Assembly (NCBI GenBank): GCA_004124295.1
Contig: SCKI01000002.1
Location: forward strand, 1 to 64,000
DNA length: 64,000 nt
Direction: 5' to 3'
Source of the DNA: Fidelibacterota bacterium
GTDB taxonomy: Bacteria > Fidelibacterota > Marinisomatia > SCGC-AAA003-L08 > TS1B11
In this document: positions 7,445-16,755 of the stretch, one piece after another
Layout: every line of letters starts with the position of its first letter
Position numbering within the stretch: position 1 is the stretch's first letter
Position numbers and translations under genes: made by a program
Notes under the pieces: model-generated
What the model saw: only the letters and a program-made list of their open reading frames with translations
Databases searched by the model: none
What the model was told of the DNA's origin: nothing

Positions 7445-10400
7445 ATGAATAAATACATCTACAAATTCATTCCAAACCCTATGATTGTGGTGGCGCTAAT
7501 ATGGCTGACTTTTTTGAGCGCGCTCTCTGCCCAGATCACCGAGGGCACCATTAAAACCATTCAGAAAATCAGTGGTACTGAAGGAAACTTCACCGGTTTG
7601 CTAGATGATTCGGACCGGTTCGGCATCTCAGTGGCCAGACTGGGAGACTTGGATGGCGATGCGGTACCTGATCTAGTCGTAGGGGCATACACTGATGATG
7701 ATGGTGGTTTAGACCGCGGCGCGGTGTATATACTGTTCATGAATGTTAACGGTACAGTTAGGTCACACCAGAAGATCAGCGCCACCACCGGAAACTTCAC
7801 CGGGATGCTAGATAATTCGGACCTGTTCGGCATCTCAGTGGCTGTACTGGGGGACTTGGATGGCGATTCGGTTCCTGATCTGGCAGTAGGCGCATTTGAA
7901 GATGATGACGGGGGTACCGGCCGGGGTGCTATGTATATACTGTTCATGAACGCCAACGGAACGGTCAAGTCGCACCAGAAAATCAGTGATACTGAAGGAA
8001 ACTTCACCGGTATGCTAGATAATTCGGACCTGTTCGGCATCTCAGTGGCTGTACTGGGGGACTTGGATGGCGATTCGGTACCTGAGCTAGTCGTAGGGGC
8101 TTACAGGGATGATGATGGCGGTTTAGACCGCGGCGCGGTGTATATACTGTTCATGAACGCCAACGGCACAGTCAAATCGCACCAGAAGATCAGCGATACC
8201 GCTGGGGACTTTACGGCCGTCCTTGACAATTCGGACAATTTTGGCATCTCTGTGGCCGGACTGAGGGATCTGGATGGCGATTCGGTTCCTGATCTGGCAG
8301 TAGGCGCATTTGAAGATGATGACGGGGGTACCGGTCGGGGTGCTATGTATATACTGTTCATGAATGCCAACGGCACAGTCAAATCGCACCAGAAGATCAG
8401 CAGTACAACCGGGAATTTCAGTGCCATCCTGGATGATTTCGACAATTTTGGAAGATCTGTGGCAAGACTGGGAGACTTGGATGGCGATGCGGTACCTGAT
8501 CTAGTCGTAGGGGCACACAAAGATGATGATGGAGGCACCAACCGAGGTGCCATATATTTTCTGTTTATGAACGCTAACGGAACGGTCAAATCGCACAGGA
8601 AGATCAGCGCTACTTCCGGGAACTTCAATCTGAGCCTGGATGAATTTGCCGTTTTTGGCAACTCCGTGACTGGGCTGGAGGATTTGGATAACGATTCACT
8701 CCCTGAAATTGCCGTGGGTGCACAAAATGATAATGACGGCGGAGCTGGTCGGGGAGCAGTGTATGTAGTGTTTTTGCAAACTGACCCGTCTCCGCCTTCA
8801 AACCTCACTGCAATCACCAGCGACGAGCAGATTGACCTCCACTGGTCCCCCAACACCGAGGCCGACTTCCTCCGATACCGCATATATGGCGGGACGGCCA
8901 GTGGGCCGACAGCAGTAGTCGACAGCACTGCAGGAGGCGACCTGAACGACACTACCGCCACCATAACCGGCCTCACCAATGGCACCACTTACTACTACCG
9001 CCTTACCGCGGTGGATACGGCTGGTAATGAGAGCAGTTATTCTAATGAGGTTTTAGCAATGCCATATGGAGGACCATTATGGCACATCGCTACTACTGGG
9101 TCTGATAGCGGGGGCAACGGATCGGTTGATTTACCCTTTGCGACAGTTCAGCACGGCATTGATCAGGCGGCTGCAGGGGACACAATATTAATTTCCCCTG
9201 GCACATATTTTGAAAGTCTCCAGATTACTACCGGGAATCTGACAGTTGCATCGAACTTCGCCATTAGTGGTGATACCTTGGCTATATCGGCGACGATCAT
9301 TGATGCTCAGCCCTTATTTAGCCGCGTAATCCAAGTTACCGCTGATTCTATTCAAATTCTGGGTCTTACCATCGCAAATGGCTACGTAGATGGCAAAGGT
9401 GCTGGAATAAACATCAACGGGATCAGCCCTTATATTGACCATTGTATTTTTATAGGTAACTCCACTTCCACAAATTCAAATAATTGGGGCGGGGCTATCT
9501 ATCTGACTCAAGGAACAATTGAGAACAGTCAGTTTCAGGACAATTTTGCCCGTGAAGGAGGGGCAATCGCAACAAGAGGCGATACAACATTTATTAGAGC
9601 CTGCATATTTAAAGAGAACAATTCTAATTATGAGTGTGACGATGTGATGCTAATTGGGCTAGGAACAGTTCTATATATTGATGAATCAACATTTATGAAT
9701 AGCCCAAATAATTCGATAAGAGAGCAGCAAGAGGCGAATCTTTTTATCAGTTCCAGTGTGTTCGATTCGTGCGCCCGCGCCATTTTGATGGGGCAGGGCG
9801 ATCTGGAAGTAAGGGGCAGCCAATTTCGCAATTGTGGTAATCCAACAAGTCAAGGCGGTGCGATTTGGACCGGTGAAGGAAAAGTAACTATCTCGAACAC
9901 AATTTTTGATAATAATCAATCTGAGTTTGGTGGCGCCATATGGGTCAAGAACAGTGCGACTTTAAATTTTAACATATTCATAAATAATTCTGCGCCAACG
10001 GGTGGAGCCATCTACGGCAATCCAAGCAGCGATAGCCTGCGAATAAATAATTGCTCTTTTTATAACACAGGTGGGCCGGACAATAAGGCAGTTCATTATG
10101 AGGGGACACTCTGTTGGATTAATAATACTATCCTCTATGGTTCAACTGTGGGTGGCTGGTTAGATAATTACATCATAACATATTCCAACTATATCGATTG
10201 GACTGGCTTGGGCCACGGCAATATATCTTCCGACCCCCTATTCGTCGATCCTGCCAACGGCGACTTGAGCCTCTCATGGAATAGTCCGGCCATTGATGCC
10301 GGCGACCCATTATCGTCTTTGGATCCAGATGGCACCAAGGCGGATATTGGAGCCTACTATTTCGATCAAAGAGATTCTGAAGCGCCGGTAATTTCGATTC

Positions 10401-12490
10401 AGGGCGCGATCCCCAATACAGTTTTCACGCAGGATACCCTAGTGGTGAGCTGGTCGGCAACCGACAATGTGAGCGTATCCAGTGTAAATATATTGCTGTT
10501 TCATGAGGCGGCCGTATTGGATACGATCAGCGTGGGCGCGGATCCGACACAACCCTACTCATTAATGGTGCCCGATAGGCTATCCGCTTCTACCCGCATC
10601 ATTGTTACCGCCGTTGACTGGAAGGACAATACGGCATCGGATACGAGCGCCAGTTTTGTTATCGCCGATGACATACCGCCAACCGTGCTGTCCATCGGTT
10701 CGGACAGTGGGTTTGTTGTGCCCGAGTATGAACAACTGGCCATTTCAGCAATCGCCCAGGACAATATTGCCGTTGACTCGATATGGGCAATGTTCGATAA
10801 CGGCATCACTGCAAGACTGCTAATAACAGGCACATTCAACGATACAAGTTATGTAGGTGCAGTTACCATACCGTCGGGTGTGACAGATTCAGCGATCGTA
10901 ATCGTTTTTGCGAGGGATGCTTCGGGCAATATCGACTCTCTGCGCTCTGAGTATATCACAGTCAGAGACAACACACCACCGGTCATTGCATCTTTGGATG
11001 CTGCGCCCAGCCTCGATATTGGTTCGCAAGCAACATTAAGCTGGTCAGCGGAGGATAATGTTGGCGTCAGTGCCAACGACCTGGCCTATCAGATCACCGG
11101 TGCGGGGACCTGGCAGACCATAGGAACGGGGATTGCGGATTCGTCTTATCTCTGGACTATTCCGAACGATCCCACAGACAACCTTAACCTGCGGCTGATC
11201 GCTTGGGACGCGGTCGGGCTGTCTGATACACTTTATTCCCAAGGACACGAGATTGTTATTGCCTACCCCAAGCTGGTCACCGCCCCAAATCCAATCAACC
11301 CTATATTCTGGCGGAGTCCGTTTCTGACCTTCGGATTTGATCAGATATTAGACACAACCCTAAATGCTGGATCCGCGTTTCAGGTGTCAGCGCTGTTCAC
11401 TACTAACTTGCAGATGGGTGCCGCCTATTCGGAGGACCTGAGAAGCATTACCATGAGATTTGAACAGCCGCTGGTATCATCTGATACCGTCACGATTTCT
11501 CTAATTGCTGATTCTATCGCAAACCTATACGGATACCAGTTTGATGGCAATGCAAACGGTGTCCCTGAGGGTTCTCCCACCGATGATATCACCTACACGT
11601 ATACAGTACTGCCATACGCAGACTTTGACTCCTCACAGACAATCGATTTCGATGACTTGACACGTTTCACGACTGCCTGGTACGCCAAGGATTATGCTTT
11701 GGAACTCGGGCCCTCATCGGGGACAGTGCCCTATCTGTTAATGGCTCCAGATACAACTTTCAACGGCAGGGATCTGATCACGTTCATCCGCATGTGGGAT
11801 TGGTACACAGTGTTCGCAGCACCACTGGGGAAGGTCATTGCTGAACACCCGGTAGCCCAACCCACTATCACATTATCCGATGATAGGTTGAACAGCAACC
11901 TAGATGTTGGTCAACAAATGACGGCAGTGCACATCCAGATAGAGTTCCCGAAGGACAGAGCGAAGATCAATATTCTCAGTTCAGATTCTTCCATGTTCGG
12001 ATTGCGATTTGTTCGTACTTGGCCAGAGCAGGGAATAATCGAAGTTGACTATGCGCTACCCAAGGAGTCGCTCCCTGAAATTAACCTATCGTCTCATCTC
12101 GTCATTGAAGGCCGCGATCCGGTTACCATCAATGTCTATACTGAAGCCTTGGGCAAGGATGGGGCGAGGCTCGGCGGCACGGTGACAACATTTGAGGCAA
12201 GGCCTATCCCGCATGAGTTTGGCCTGCACAACAATTATCCCAACCCGTTTAACCCGAGTACGACGATCCTGTTCGATATACCAACAGCAACAAAAGCGTC
12301 ATTAATCGTCTATGATCTGCGCGGTAGAGAGGTGATTCGACTAGTGGATCGTGTCCTGGAGCCTGGGTATCATCAGGTAGTATGGGACGGCCGCGAGATC
12401 ACGGGCCGGCAGATTGCTTCAGGGATTTATTTCGCCAGACTGAGCACGTCGAATTACAGCAAATCGGTGAAGATGCTGTTGTTGAAGTAA
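7445..12490 (+). CDS. Giant T9SS-exported protein: six FG-GAP repeats, FN3, beta-helix, dockerin-like, sorting domain
   Basis: 1681 residues with an N-terminal signal peptide. Residues 39-447 are six near-identical 69-residue FG-GAP (integrin alpha N-like) repeats, each with a DLDGDxxPDL calcium loop and a VGA strand. An FN3 domain follows at about 453-540, then a right-handed beta-helix of short parallel repeats at about 550-960 (FATVQHGIDQAAAGDTILISPG opening of the DUF1565 type, then GGAI turns). Next come Ig-like modules (DNVSVSSVN, DNIAVDSIW, DNVGVSAND) at 975-1270 and a dockerin-like region near 1392-1455 (DFDSSQTIDFDDL). The last 85 residues are the T9SS type A sorting domain (NNYPNPFNPSTTI ... 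GREVIRL ... SGIYFARL). Expected at the cell surface; perhaps adhesin or glycan-related. Confidence 0.85.
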   Translation: MNKYIYKFIPNPMIVVALIWLTFLSALSAQITEGTIKTIQKISGTEGNFTGLLDDSDRFGISVARLGDLDGDAVPDLVVGAYTDDDGGLDRGAVYILFMNVNGTVRSHQKISATTGNFTGMLDNSDLFGISVAVLGDLDGDSVPDLAVGAFEDDDGGTGRGAMYILFMNANGTVKSHQKISDTEGNFTGMLDNSDLFGISVAVLGDLDGDSVPELVVGAYRDDDGGLDRGAVYILFMNANGTVKSHQKISDTAGDFTAVLDNSDNFGISVAGLRDLDGDSVPDLAVGAFEDDDGGTGRGAMYILFMNANGTVKSHQKISSTTGNFSAILDDFDNFGRSVARLGDLDGDAVPDLVVGAHKDDDGGTNRGAIYFLFMNANGTVKSHRKISATSGNFNLSLDEFAVFGNSVTGLEDLDNDSLPEIAVGAQNDNDGGAGRGAVYVVFLQTDPSPPSNLTAITSDEQIDLHWSPNTEADFLRYRIYGGTASGPTAVVDSTAGGDLNDTTATITGLTNGTTYYYRLTAVDTAGNESSYSNEVLAMPYGGPLWHIATTGSDSGGNGSVDLPFATVQHGIDQAAAGDTILISPGTYFESLQITTGNLTVASNFAISGDTLAISATIIDAQPLFSRVIQVTADSIQILGLTIANGYVDGKGAGININGISPYIDHCIFIGNSTSTNSNNWGGAIYLTQGTIENSQFQDNFAREGGAIATRGDTTFIRACIFKENNSNYECDDVMLIGLGTVLYIDESTFMNSPNNSIREQQEANLFISSSVFDSCARAILMGQGDLEVRGSQFRNCGNPTSQGGAIWTGEGKVTISNTIFDNNQSEFGGAIWVKNSATLNFNIFINNSAPTGGAIYGNPSSDSLRINNCSFYNTGGPDNKAVHYEGTLCWINNTILYGSTVGGWLDNYIITYSNYIDWTGLGHGNISSDPLFVDPANGDLSLSWNSPAIDAGDPLSSLDPDGTKADIGAYYFDQRDSEAPVISIQGAIPNTVFTQDTLVVSWSATDNVSVSSVNILLFHEAAVLDTISVGADPTQPYSLMVPDRLSASTRIIVTAVDWKDNTASDTSASFVIADDIPPTVLSIGSDSGFVVPEYEQLAISAIAQDNIAVDSIWAMFDNGITARLLITGTFNDTSYVGAVTIPSGVTDSAIVIVFARDASGNIDSLRSEYITVRDNTPPVIASLDAAPSLDIGSQATLSWSAEDNVGVSANDLAYQITGAGTWQTIGTGIADSSYLWTIPNDPTDNLNLRLIAWDAVGLSDTLYSQGHEIVIAYPKLVTAPNPINPIFWRSPFLTFGFDQILDTTLNAGSAFQVSALFTTNLQMGAAYSEDLRSITMRFEQPLVSSDTVTISLIADSIANLYGYQFDGNANGVPEGSPTDDITYTYTVLPYADFDSSQTIDFDDLTRFTTAWYAKDYALELGPSSGTVPYLLMAPDTTFNGRDLITFIRMWDWYTVFAAPLGKVIAEHPVAQPTITLSDDRLNSNLDVGQQMTAVHIQIEFPKDRAKINILSSDSSMFGLRFVRTWPEQGIIEVDYALPKESLPEINLSSHLVIEGRDPVTINVYTEALGKDGARLGGTVTTFEARPIPHEFGLHNNYPNPFNPSTTILFDIPTATKASLIVYDLRGREVIRLVDRVLEPGYHQVVWDGREITGRQIASGIYFARLSTSNYSKSVKMLLLK
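7559..8786 (+). repeat. Tandem 207-bp repeats inside the FG-GAP protein gene
   Basis: Six copies with a 207-bp period (69 codons) start near 7560, 7768, 7975, 8182, 8389 and 8596. Long runs are the same at the nucleotide level between copies 2 and 4 (around 7865-7945 and 8280-8360) and between copies 1, 3 and 5. Such DNA-level identity, not just protein similarity, suggests recent duplication or ongoing recombination among copies. The last copy is the most diverged. Confidence 0.85.
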
Positions 12491-12535
12491 GGTTTAGCAA
12501 TCGCAGAGTTTCCGGCGGACCAGATAGGGCTGACT

Positions 12536-13147
12536 ATGATATTACTCCCTGAAATAATTGCGAGTTCAAAAAGTGGAGCGGAACTATTCCATGTTGATCA
12601 AACTCCACTGAAATTTTCGCTAAAGGAATTTTGGCGCTGGTCTGCTTCTGACTTGATGAGTAATGCGACTAGAGGAGTTCTTGCCGAGTTTCTTGTTGCT
12701 CGGGCTATCGGCGTTAATCCAGATGAGGTCCGGCATGAGTGGGATGCTTATGACCTAACATCTCCCTCTGGAATTAAAATTGAGGTGAAATCATCGGCAT
12801 ACATTCAATCTTGGTATCAGGAGAATTTCAGCGAAATCACCTTTTCGATTAAGCCAGCACGAGCTTGGGATTCAGAAACGAATAAGCTGTCAGAGAATGC
12901 GGGCAGGCATGCTGATGTGTACGTGTTTGCCCTTCTCGCCCATCAAGATCAAGATACGATCGATCCTATGGATGTATCCCAGTGGGAGTTTTACACCGTG
13001 CCGACCAGTGACCTCAACACTCGGAAGCGAAACCAACATAGCATCACTTTGGGACCACTGAAATTGTTAGCCGGGGAGACGCTCTCATATCACGATTTAG
13101 CGGCTGCGGTAGAATTGGCGGGCCAGCAGAACGGAAAGCCGAATTAA
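12536..13147 (+). CDS. Putative PD-(D/E)XK nuclease-like protein
   Basis: 203 residues. The core reads GVLAEFLVARAIG (helix with a Glu near residue 52), then HEWDAYDLTSPSGIKIEVKSSA: a WDxYD strand and an E-V-K triad after a beta-turn. This is the order expected for the restriction-endonuclease fold (Glu ... Asp ... ExK). I know the pattern from restriction-like and defence proteins but cannot name the family. It stands alone 45 bp after the giant T9SS gene and upstream of an ATPase-HNH pair, so a defensive or restriction role is reasonable. Catalytic activity is inferred. Confidence 0.6.
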   Translation: MILLPEIIASSKSGAELFHVDQTPLKFSLKEFWRWSASDLMSNATRGVLAEFLVARAIGVNPDEVRHEWDAYDLTSPSGIKIEVKSSAYIQSWYQENFSEITFSIKPARAWDSETNKLSENAGRHADVYVFALLAHQDQDTIDPMDVSQWEFYTVPTSDLNTRKRNQHSITLGPLKLLAGETLSYHDLAAAVELAGQQNGKPN

Positions 13148-13277
13148 TATGTTGCGCCTGCTTCGCTCGATTACTAGAGTCGCGCAACGATGATTGAGCC
13201 AAATTTCATTGCCCGGTCTGCGGTGAGTATATTCGCCCAATCGATTTGCTTATTAATTACTGCGCAGGGAGAGGTCA

Positions 13278-13496
13278 GTGGGTAGCCTCCTAGTCAGCGT
13301 TAGAGGTCCAGACGAAGCCGTTGAAGCCACAAGATACACGAATAGTGCCTCAACGGAGGAACTTCCCACTCTCTGGGCAACAGGGGTTGATGTGATTTGT
13401 GTTGGAGGTGCAGCTTGTGAGCAAGCAGCAGGCGAGGGCCGGTATGGCGCCGTTTCTTCGGAAATCATAACTGGCCTACTCCTGAGCAATTCTTAA
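13278..13496 (+). CDS. Small ORF, possible fragment (low support)
   Basis: 72 codons from a GTG with a GGGAGAGG stretch just upstream. The N-terminus (SLLVSVRGPDEAVEA) and the later GVDVICVGGAA faintly recall the start of (5-formylfuran-3-yl)methyl phosphate synthase-like TIM barrels, of which only about 70 of some 235 residues would remain. It may therefore be a decayed fragment, or a chance frame. The rest of the 13148-13514 gap shows no other gene. Confidence 0.25.
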   Translation: MGSLLVSVRGPDEAVEATRYTNSASTEELPTLWATGVDVICVGGAACEQAAGEGRYGAVSSEIITGLLLSNS

Positions 13497-13514
13497 ACAA
13501 ATATTGGGCAAAAA

Positions 13515-14768
13515 ATGTATTACATCTCAAAAATCCAGTTAAAGAATACAAGGTGCTTCGAGGATATCGAACTTGAATTGGGGCCATACCAATCACTTCC
13601 CAGATGGAACGTCATTCTGGGTAATAACGGAGTAGGGAAAACGACGCTTCTCCGCGCAATCGCGATTGGATTGTGTGATGCCACCAGCGCCGCATCTCTC
13701 TTAGGAGATTTATATGGACCTTGGATTCGCCGTCAGGGGAAACAGAATAGTGCTGTTGTCCGGATAGATTTCGCCCCACTGAGTAAGGGCGCGGAATCAA
13801 TCTTTATTGAGACAACAATCCAGCAATCAAAATCGGGATACTTGAAGGTAGACCAAAAAACTAACGCAAAAGACAAATCAGCATTGTGGGATAATATATT
13901 TGTTTGCGGTTATGGTGCGGCAAGACGATCATATGGCACACGCCATTACGATGAATATTCCGTCCCAGATGCTGTTTATTCATTATTTAATTATGATATT
14001 CCTCTCCAAAATCCAGAGTTAATGATTCGGCGTTTATCGTCGGTAGGTGTCAACATAGAAAAATTATTGAATTCGATCTGTACCATATTAGACTTACCGC
14101 CTGGATCGATCAGCCTTGATTTTGCCGGACTAACTGTAAGTGGCCCTTGGGGTAAAGCGATGCCTATGGGTGCCTTAGGTGATGGCTATCAGTCTGTTTT
14201 AGCTTGGATCATTGATTTCCTTGGATGGGCAATGTTATACGGCGAGAATATTTTTGATAAGAAAAATCTGGGTGGAATTATTCTGATAGATGAAATTGAA
14301 CAACATCTGCACCCCCATTGGCAATCTTCTATTTTGAGACTGCTCAAGGAACAGTTTCCTCGGATCCAACTAATCGTTGCTACTCATTCGCCACTGGCAG
14401 TAGCAGGATTAAGCGAATTCAGCCAAGAAGAGATCAATATAACTTTACTCCATCAGCCAAAAAAGCGGAAGCCTGTTGAATGGCATACCATCACATCAGT
14501 AGATTCCATTAGTGTAAATCAAATATTTTCAACTGAGGCCTTTGGTCTCCCTGCCATTAAATATATAAAGTATTCCAAGGCTATGGAGAGGCTTAGCTAT
14601 CTTTACTTAAAAGGGAGTAAGAGTAATACGGAGGAGGAGGAATTTAACAAATTAAGTAAAAAATTGAGAAAAGAAATACCAGAAATGACTGAGAGTATTG
14701 AGGATCGCAACATAATTAAAAAGATTGATAAATCGCTTAGTCTGATTGAGAAAAATCTATCCCGCTGA
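13515..14768 (+). CDS. ptuA: AAA/ABC-type ATPase of a Septu-like defence pair (PtuA-like)
   Basis: 417 residues. It starts with the RecF/SMC-like KIQLKNTRCFEDIELEL strand, with Walker A GNNGVGKTT at residues 36-44. Walker B is ILIDEIEQHLHP near residue 255 and the switch histidine region is VATHSPLAVAG near 290. Between them is a long insert with a GALGDGYQS signature-like stretch. The C-terminal 80 residues are Lys/Glu-rich and helical. The next gene, 11 bp away, is an HNH protein of the type paired with such ATPases, which is the Septu (PtuAB) arrangement described as anti-phage. The symbol rests on gene pairing and domain type. Related ATPase-HNH pairs also accompany retrons, but no reverse transcriptase is present here. 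Confidence 0.75.
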   Translation: MYYISKIQLKNTRCFEDIELELGPYQSLPRWNVILGNNGVGKTTLLRAIAIGLCDATSAASLLGDLYGPWIRRQGKQNSAVVRIDFAPLSKGAESIFIETTIQQSKSGYLKVDQKTNAKDKSALWDNIFVCGYGAARRSYGTRHYDEYSVPDAVYSLFNYDIPLQNPELMIRRLSSVGVNIEKLLNSICTILDLPPGSISLDFAGLTVSGPWGKAMPMGALGDGYQSVLAWIIDFLGWAMLYGENIFDKKNLGGIILIDEIEQHLHPHWQSSILRLLKEQFPRIQLIVATHSPLAVAGLSEFSQEEINITLLHQPKKRKPVEWHTITSVDSISVNQIFSTEAFGLPAIKYIKYSKAMERLSYLYLKGSKSNTEEEEFNKLSKKLRKEIPEMTESIEDRNIIKKIDKSLSLIEKNLSR

Positions 14769-14779
14769 TTGCGTTTTCG

Positions 14780-15562
14780 ATGATAAAGCTCCGGAAACGA
14801 CCGCCTGTACCTCCCGAATTGCTTCTCCCCAAAGTTTCAAAAAGGAAGAAATATCTTGAACAAATTATAAATAATGCTAATTATCCGAGTAGCAAGGACT
14901 TTACGCCTTACTGGCGCGGCCCGGTGAAGACAGCCATTTGGGGGCATCACAGAGGTAAGTGCTGCTACTGTGAACGTAAACGAGATAATAATCGTGAATC
15001 TGATGTTGAACATTTTCGCCCAAAAACAGAGATAAAGGATGCTGGAAAACCGGGCTACTGGTGGTTAGCATATGAGTGGAAGAATTATTTATTTGCCTGC
15101 AAAACATGCAATGAAGATCACAAAATAACTCACTTTCCGTTATTGCCCCATGGTCAGAGATCCACTGGGGAAAGAACTTCGCTTGCCGATGAGCATCCTA
15201 TTCTAATTAATCCTATTGATGAGAATCCCGAAGATTTTATTGAATATAGCTGGTTCACCATCGGTAAAAATGGGCTTCTCGTAAAGATGAACGGTACTGA
15301 TCCTGACGGGAGGGGCGAGCAGACTATAACGATAGCAGGACTAAATCGCACACCTTTAATGAGGGAAAGAGCTACTCGTATTCGTAGGATGGATCTAATA
15401 ATTGAGATGGTGAAAATAGGTCAAAAGCACCCTGATCTTAGTGTTGCCGATCTCGCCAGAGATATGATCCAAGATTTAACCTCAGGTGGGAGTAAATTTG
15501 CTGGTTTTCATCGGGCATATTTTAGGGCGGCAGGGTTTGATGCTTATGTTTCAACGAATTAA
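14780..15562 (+). CDS. ptuB: HNH endonuclease of a Septu-like pair (PtuB-like)
   Basis: 260 residues. The zinc/HNH core runs CCYCERK (from residue 61), DVEHFRPK (75-82) and CKTCNEDHK (about 108-116), with a tryptophan-rich YWWLAYEWKNYLFA between the metal pairs. This is the HNH subfamily found with retron and Septu ATPases (the TIGR02646 type). The ATPase is thought to license the nuclease on infection. The C-terminal half (GRGEQTITIAGLNR, helical tail) is typical of the group. The pair is AT-rich compared with the core genes, as usual for defence cargo. Confidence 0.8.
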   Translation: MIKLRKRPPVPPELLLPKVSKRKKYLEQIINNANYPSSKDFTPYWRGPVKTAIWGHHRGKCCYCERKRDNNRESDVEHFRPKTEIKDAGKPGYWWLAYEWKNYLFACKTCNEDHKITHFPLLPHGQRSTGERTSLADEHPILINPIDENPEDFIEYSWFTIGKNGLLVKMNGTDPDGRGEQTITIAGLNRTPLMRERATRIRRMDLIIEMVKIGQKHPDLSVADLARDMIQDLTSGGSKFAGFHRAYFRAAGFDAYVSTN

Positions 15563-15576
15563 CTCAAAGTATTGTC

Positions 15577-16755
15577 ATGATTAACATCAATTACAGTCAA
15601 AGTGGCCTTCAAACGCCCGCTTTTTTACTTGATATTCATAAACTGGTAACCTCAGTAGAGTTCGTTTATAAGGTCGGAGAGGCTTCCCAATGCCAGGTTC
15701 TATATAGTCTAAAACCACTATCTCTCGCTGTTGCTTTGTCTCGACTGTCAGGAAAAATATTAGGATATTCAGTTAGTTCATATTTTGAGGCGAAGCTGGC
15801 ACGGGAAGCATCCACCGAAATAGCATCTGTTCATATTACATCGCCCGGTATACGACCTGATGAAATTGAGCATATAACTGAACTGTGCGATTACATAAGT
15901 TTCAATTCGCAGTCCCAGTTTGCGAAATTTAGGAGTGTAGTAGAGGGCCGATCGCGGTATGGTCTGCGGGTAAACCCACAGATTTCCTTTCTAAGAGATG
16001 ATCGCTACAACCCCTCAAGGCCGGCATCCAAGCTCGGCGTACCTCTCATGGATCTGGTTGCCACATTGGGCAACGGCGCTAAGGACACGTTGAAGGGGGT
16101 AAGCGGCATACACTTCCATAACAATACCGATTCTACTGATTTCAACCAACTCCTCCATACGGTTGAGCACCTTGATCAGCACCTGGGCAGTTGGCTAGGC
16201 ACACTCGATTGGATAAACCTGGGCGGCGGTTACCTCTTCGATGAAGGCATAAATCTTGCGCCGTTTCGCCAAGCTGTCGATCTACTGAAATCCAAACACG
16301 ATCTTGAAATTTTTATTGAGCCCGGCGCAGCCATTGTGAGAGATGCCGGGTTCATTGTCTCTTCGGTTGTTGACTTATTTATAAGTGATGGGAAACATAT
16401 AGCAGTGCTTGATACAACGGTGAATCATATGCCCGAAGTATTTGAATATCAGTACGAGCCGGATGTTTTGGGGCATGTGGAGAGTGGTGAGTATTCTTAT
16501 ATTCTCGCTGGAGCAACCTGCCTCGCCGGGGATTTATTCGGTGAATACAGCTTTGAAGAGCCATTGGAAATCGGGTCTAGAGTAATATTCACCGGGGTGG
16601 GTGCCTATACGCTGGTCAAGGCAAATATGTTCAACGGCATTAACTTGCCCACCATTTACACCCTCACCAAAGAAGGTGAGTTAGTGCTTGAGAAGGAATT
16701 CACCTACGAGGATTTCGCCTCCCGAAACGGACTGGAGATACATGATCACGCTTGA
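15577..16755 (+). CDS. nspC: Carboxynorspermidine/carboxyspermidine decarboxylase
   Basis: 392 residues, a PLP-dependent fold III decarboxylase. Lys46 in YSLKPLS is the expected PLP lysine. GLRVNPQISF and NPSRPASKLGVPL are NspC hallmarks, as are the HFHNNTDS and GGGYLFDEG phosphate-site loops and the ATCLAGDLFGEY active-site cysteine segment near residue 314. The enzyme makes (nor)spermidine from its carboxy form in the aspartate-semialdehyde polyamine route. The partner carboxy(nor)spermidine dehydrogenase is not in the window. It overlaps the following DUF3326 gene by 14 bp, so the two are translationally linked. It lies 14 bp after the HNH gene, giving an odd mixture of defence and metabolism. 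Confidence 0.88.
   Translation: MININYSQSGLQTPAFLLDIHKLVTSVEFVYKVGEASQCQVLYSLKPLSLAVALSRLSGKILGYSVSSYFEAKLAREASTEIASVHITSPGIRPDEIEHITELCDYISFNSQSQFAKFRSVVEGRSRYGLRVNPQISFLRDDRYNPSRPASKLGVPLMDLVATLGNGAKDTLKGVSGIHFHNNTDSTDFNQLLHTVEHLDQHLGSWLGTLDWINLGGGYLFDEGINLAPFRQAVDLLKSKHDLEIFIEPGAAIVRDAGFIVSSVVDLFISDGKHIAVLDTTVNHMPEVFEYQYEPDVLGHVESGEYSYILAGATCLAGDLFGEYSFEEPLEIGSRVIFTGVGAYTLVKANMFNGINLPTIYTLTKEGELVLEKEFTYEDFASRNGLEIHDHA

Noticed and set aside
7559-8786. CRISPR-like regularly spaced repeats
   Set aside because: The 207-bp units are contiguous coding repeats of an FG-GAP protein, with no short repeat/spacer alternation and no cas genes.
13515-15562. Retron-type system (ATPase-HNH pairs accompany some retrons)
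   Set aside because: No reverse transcriptase and no msr/msd-like structure near; Septu organisation fits better.
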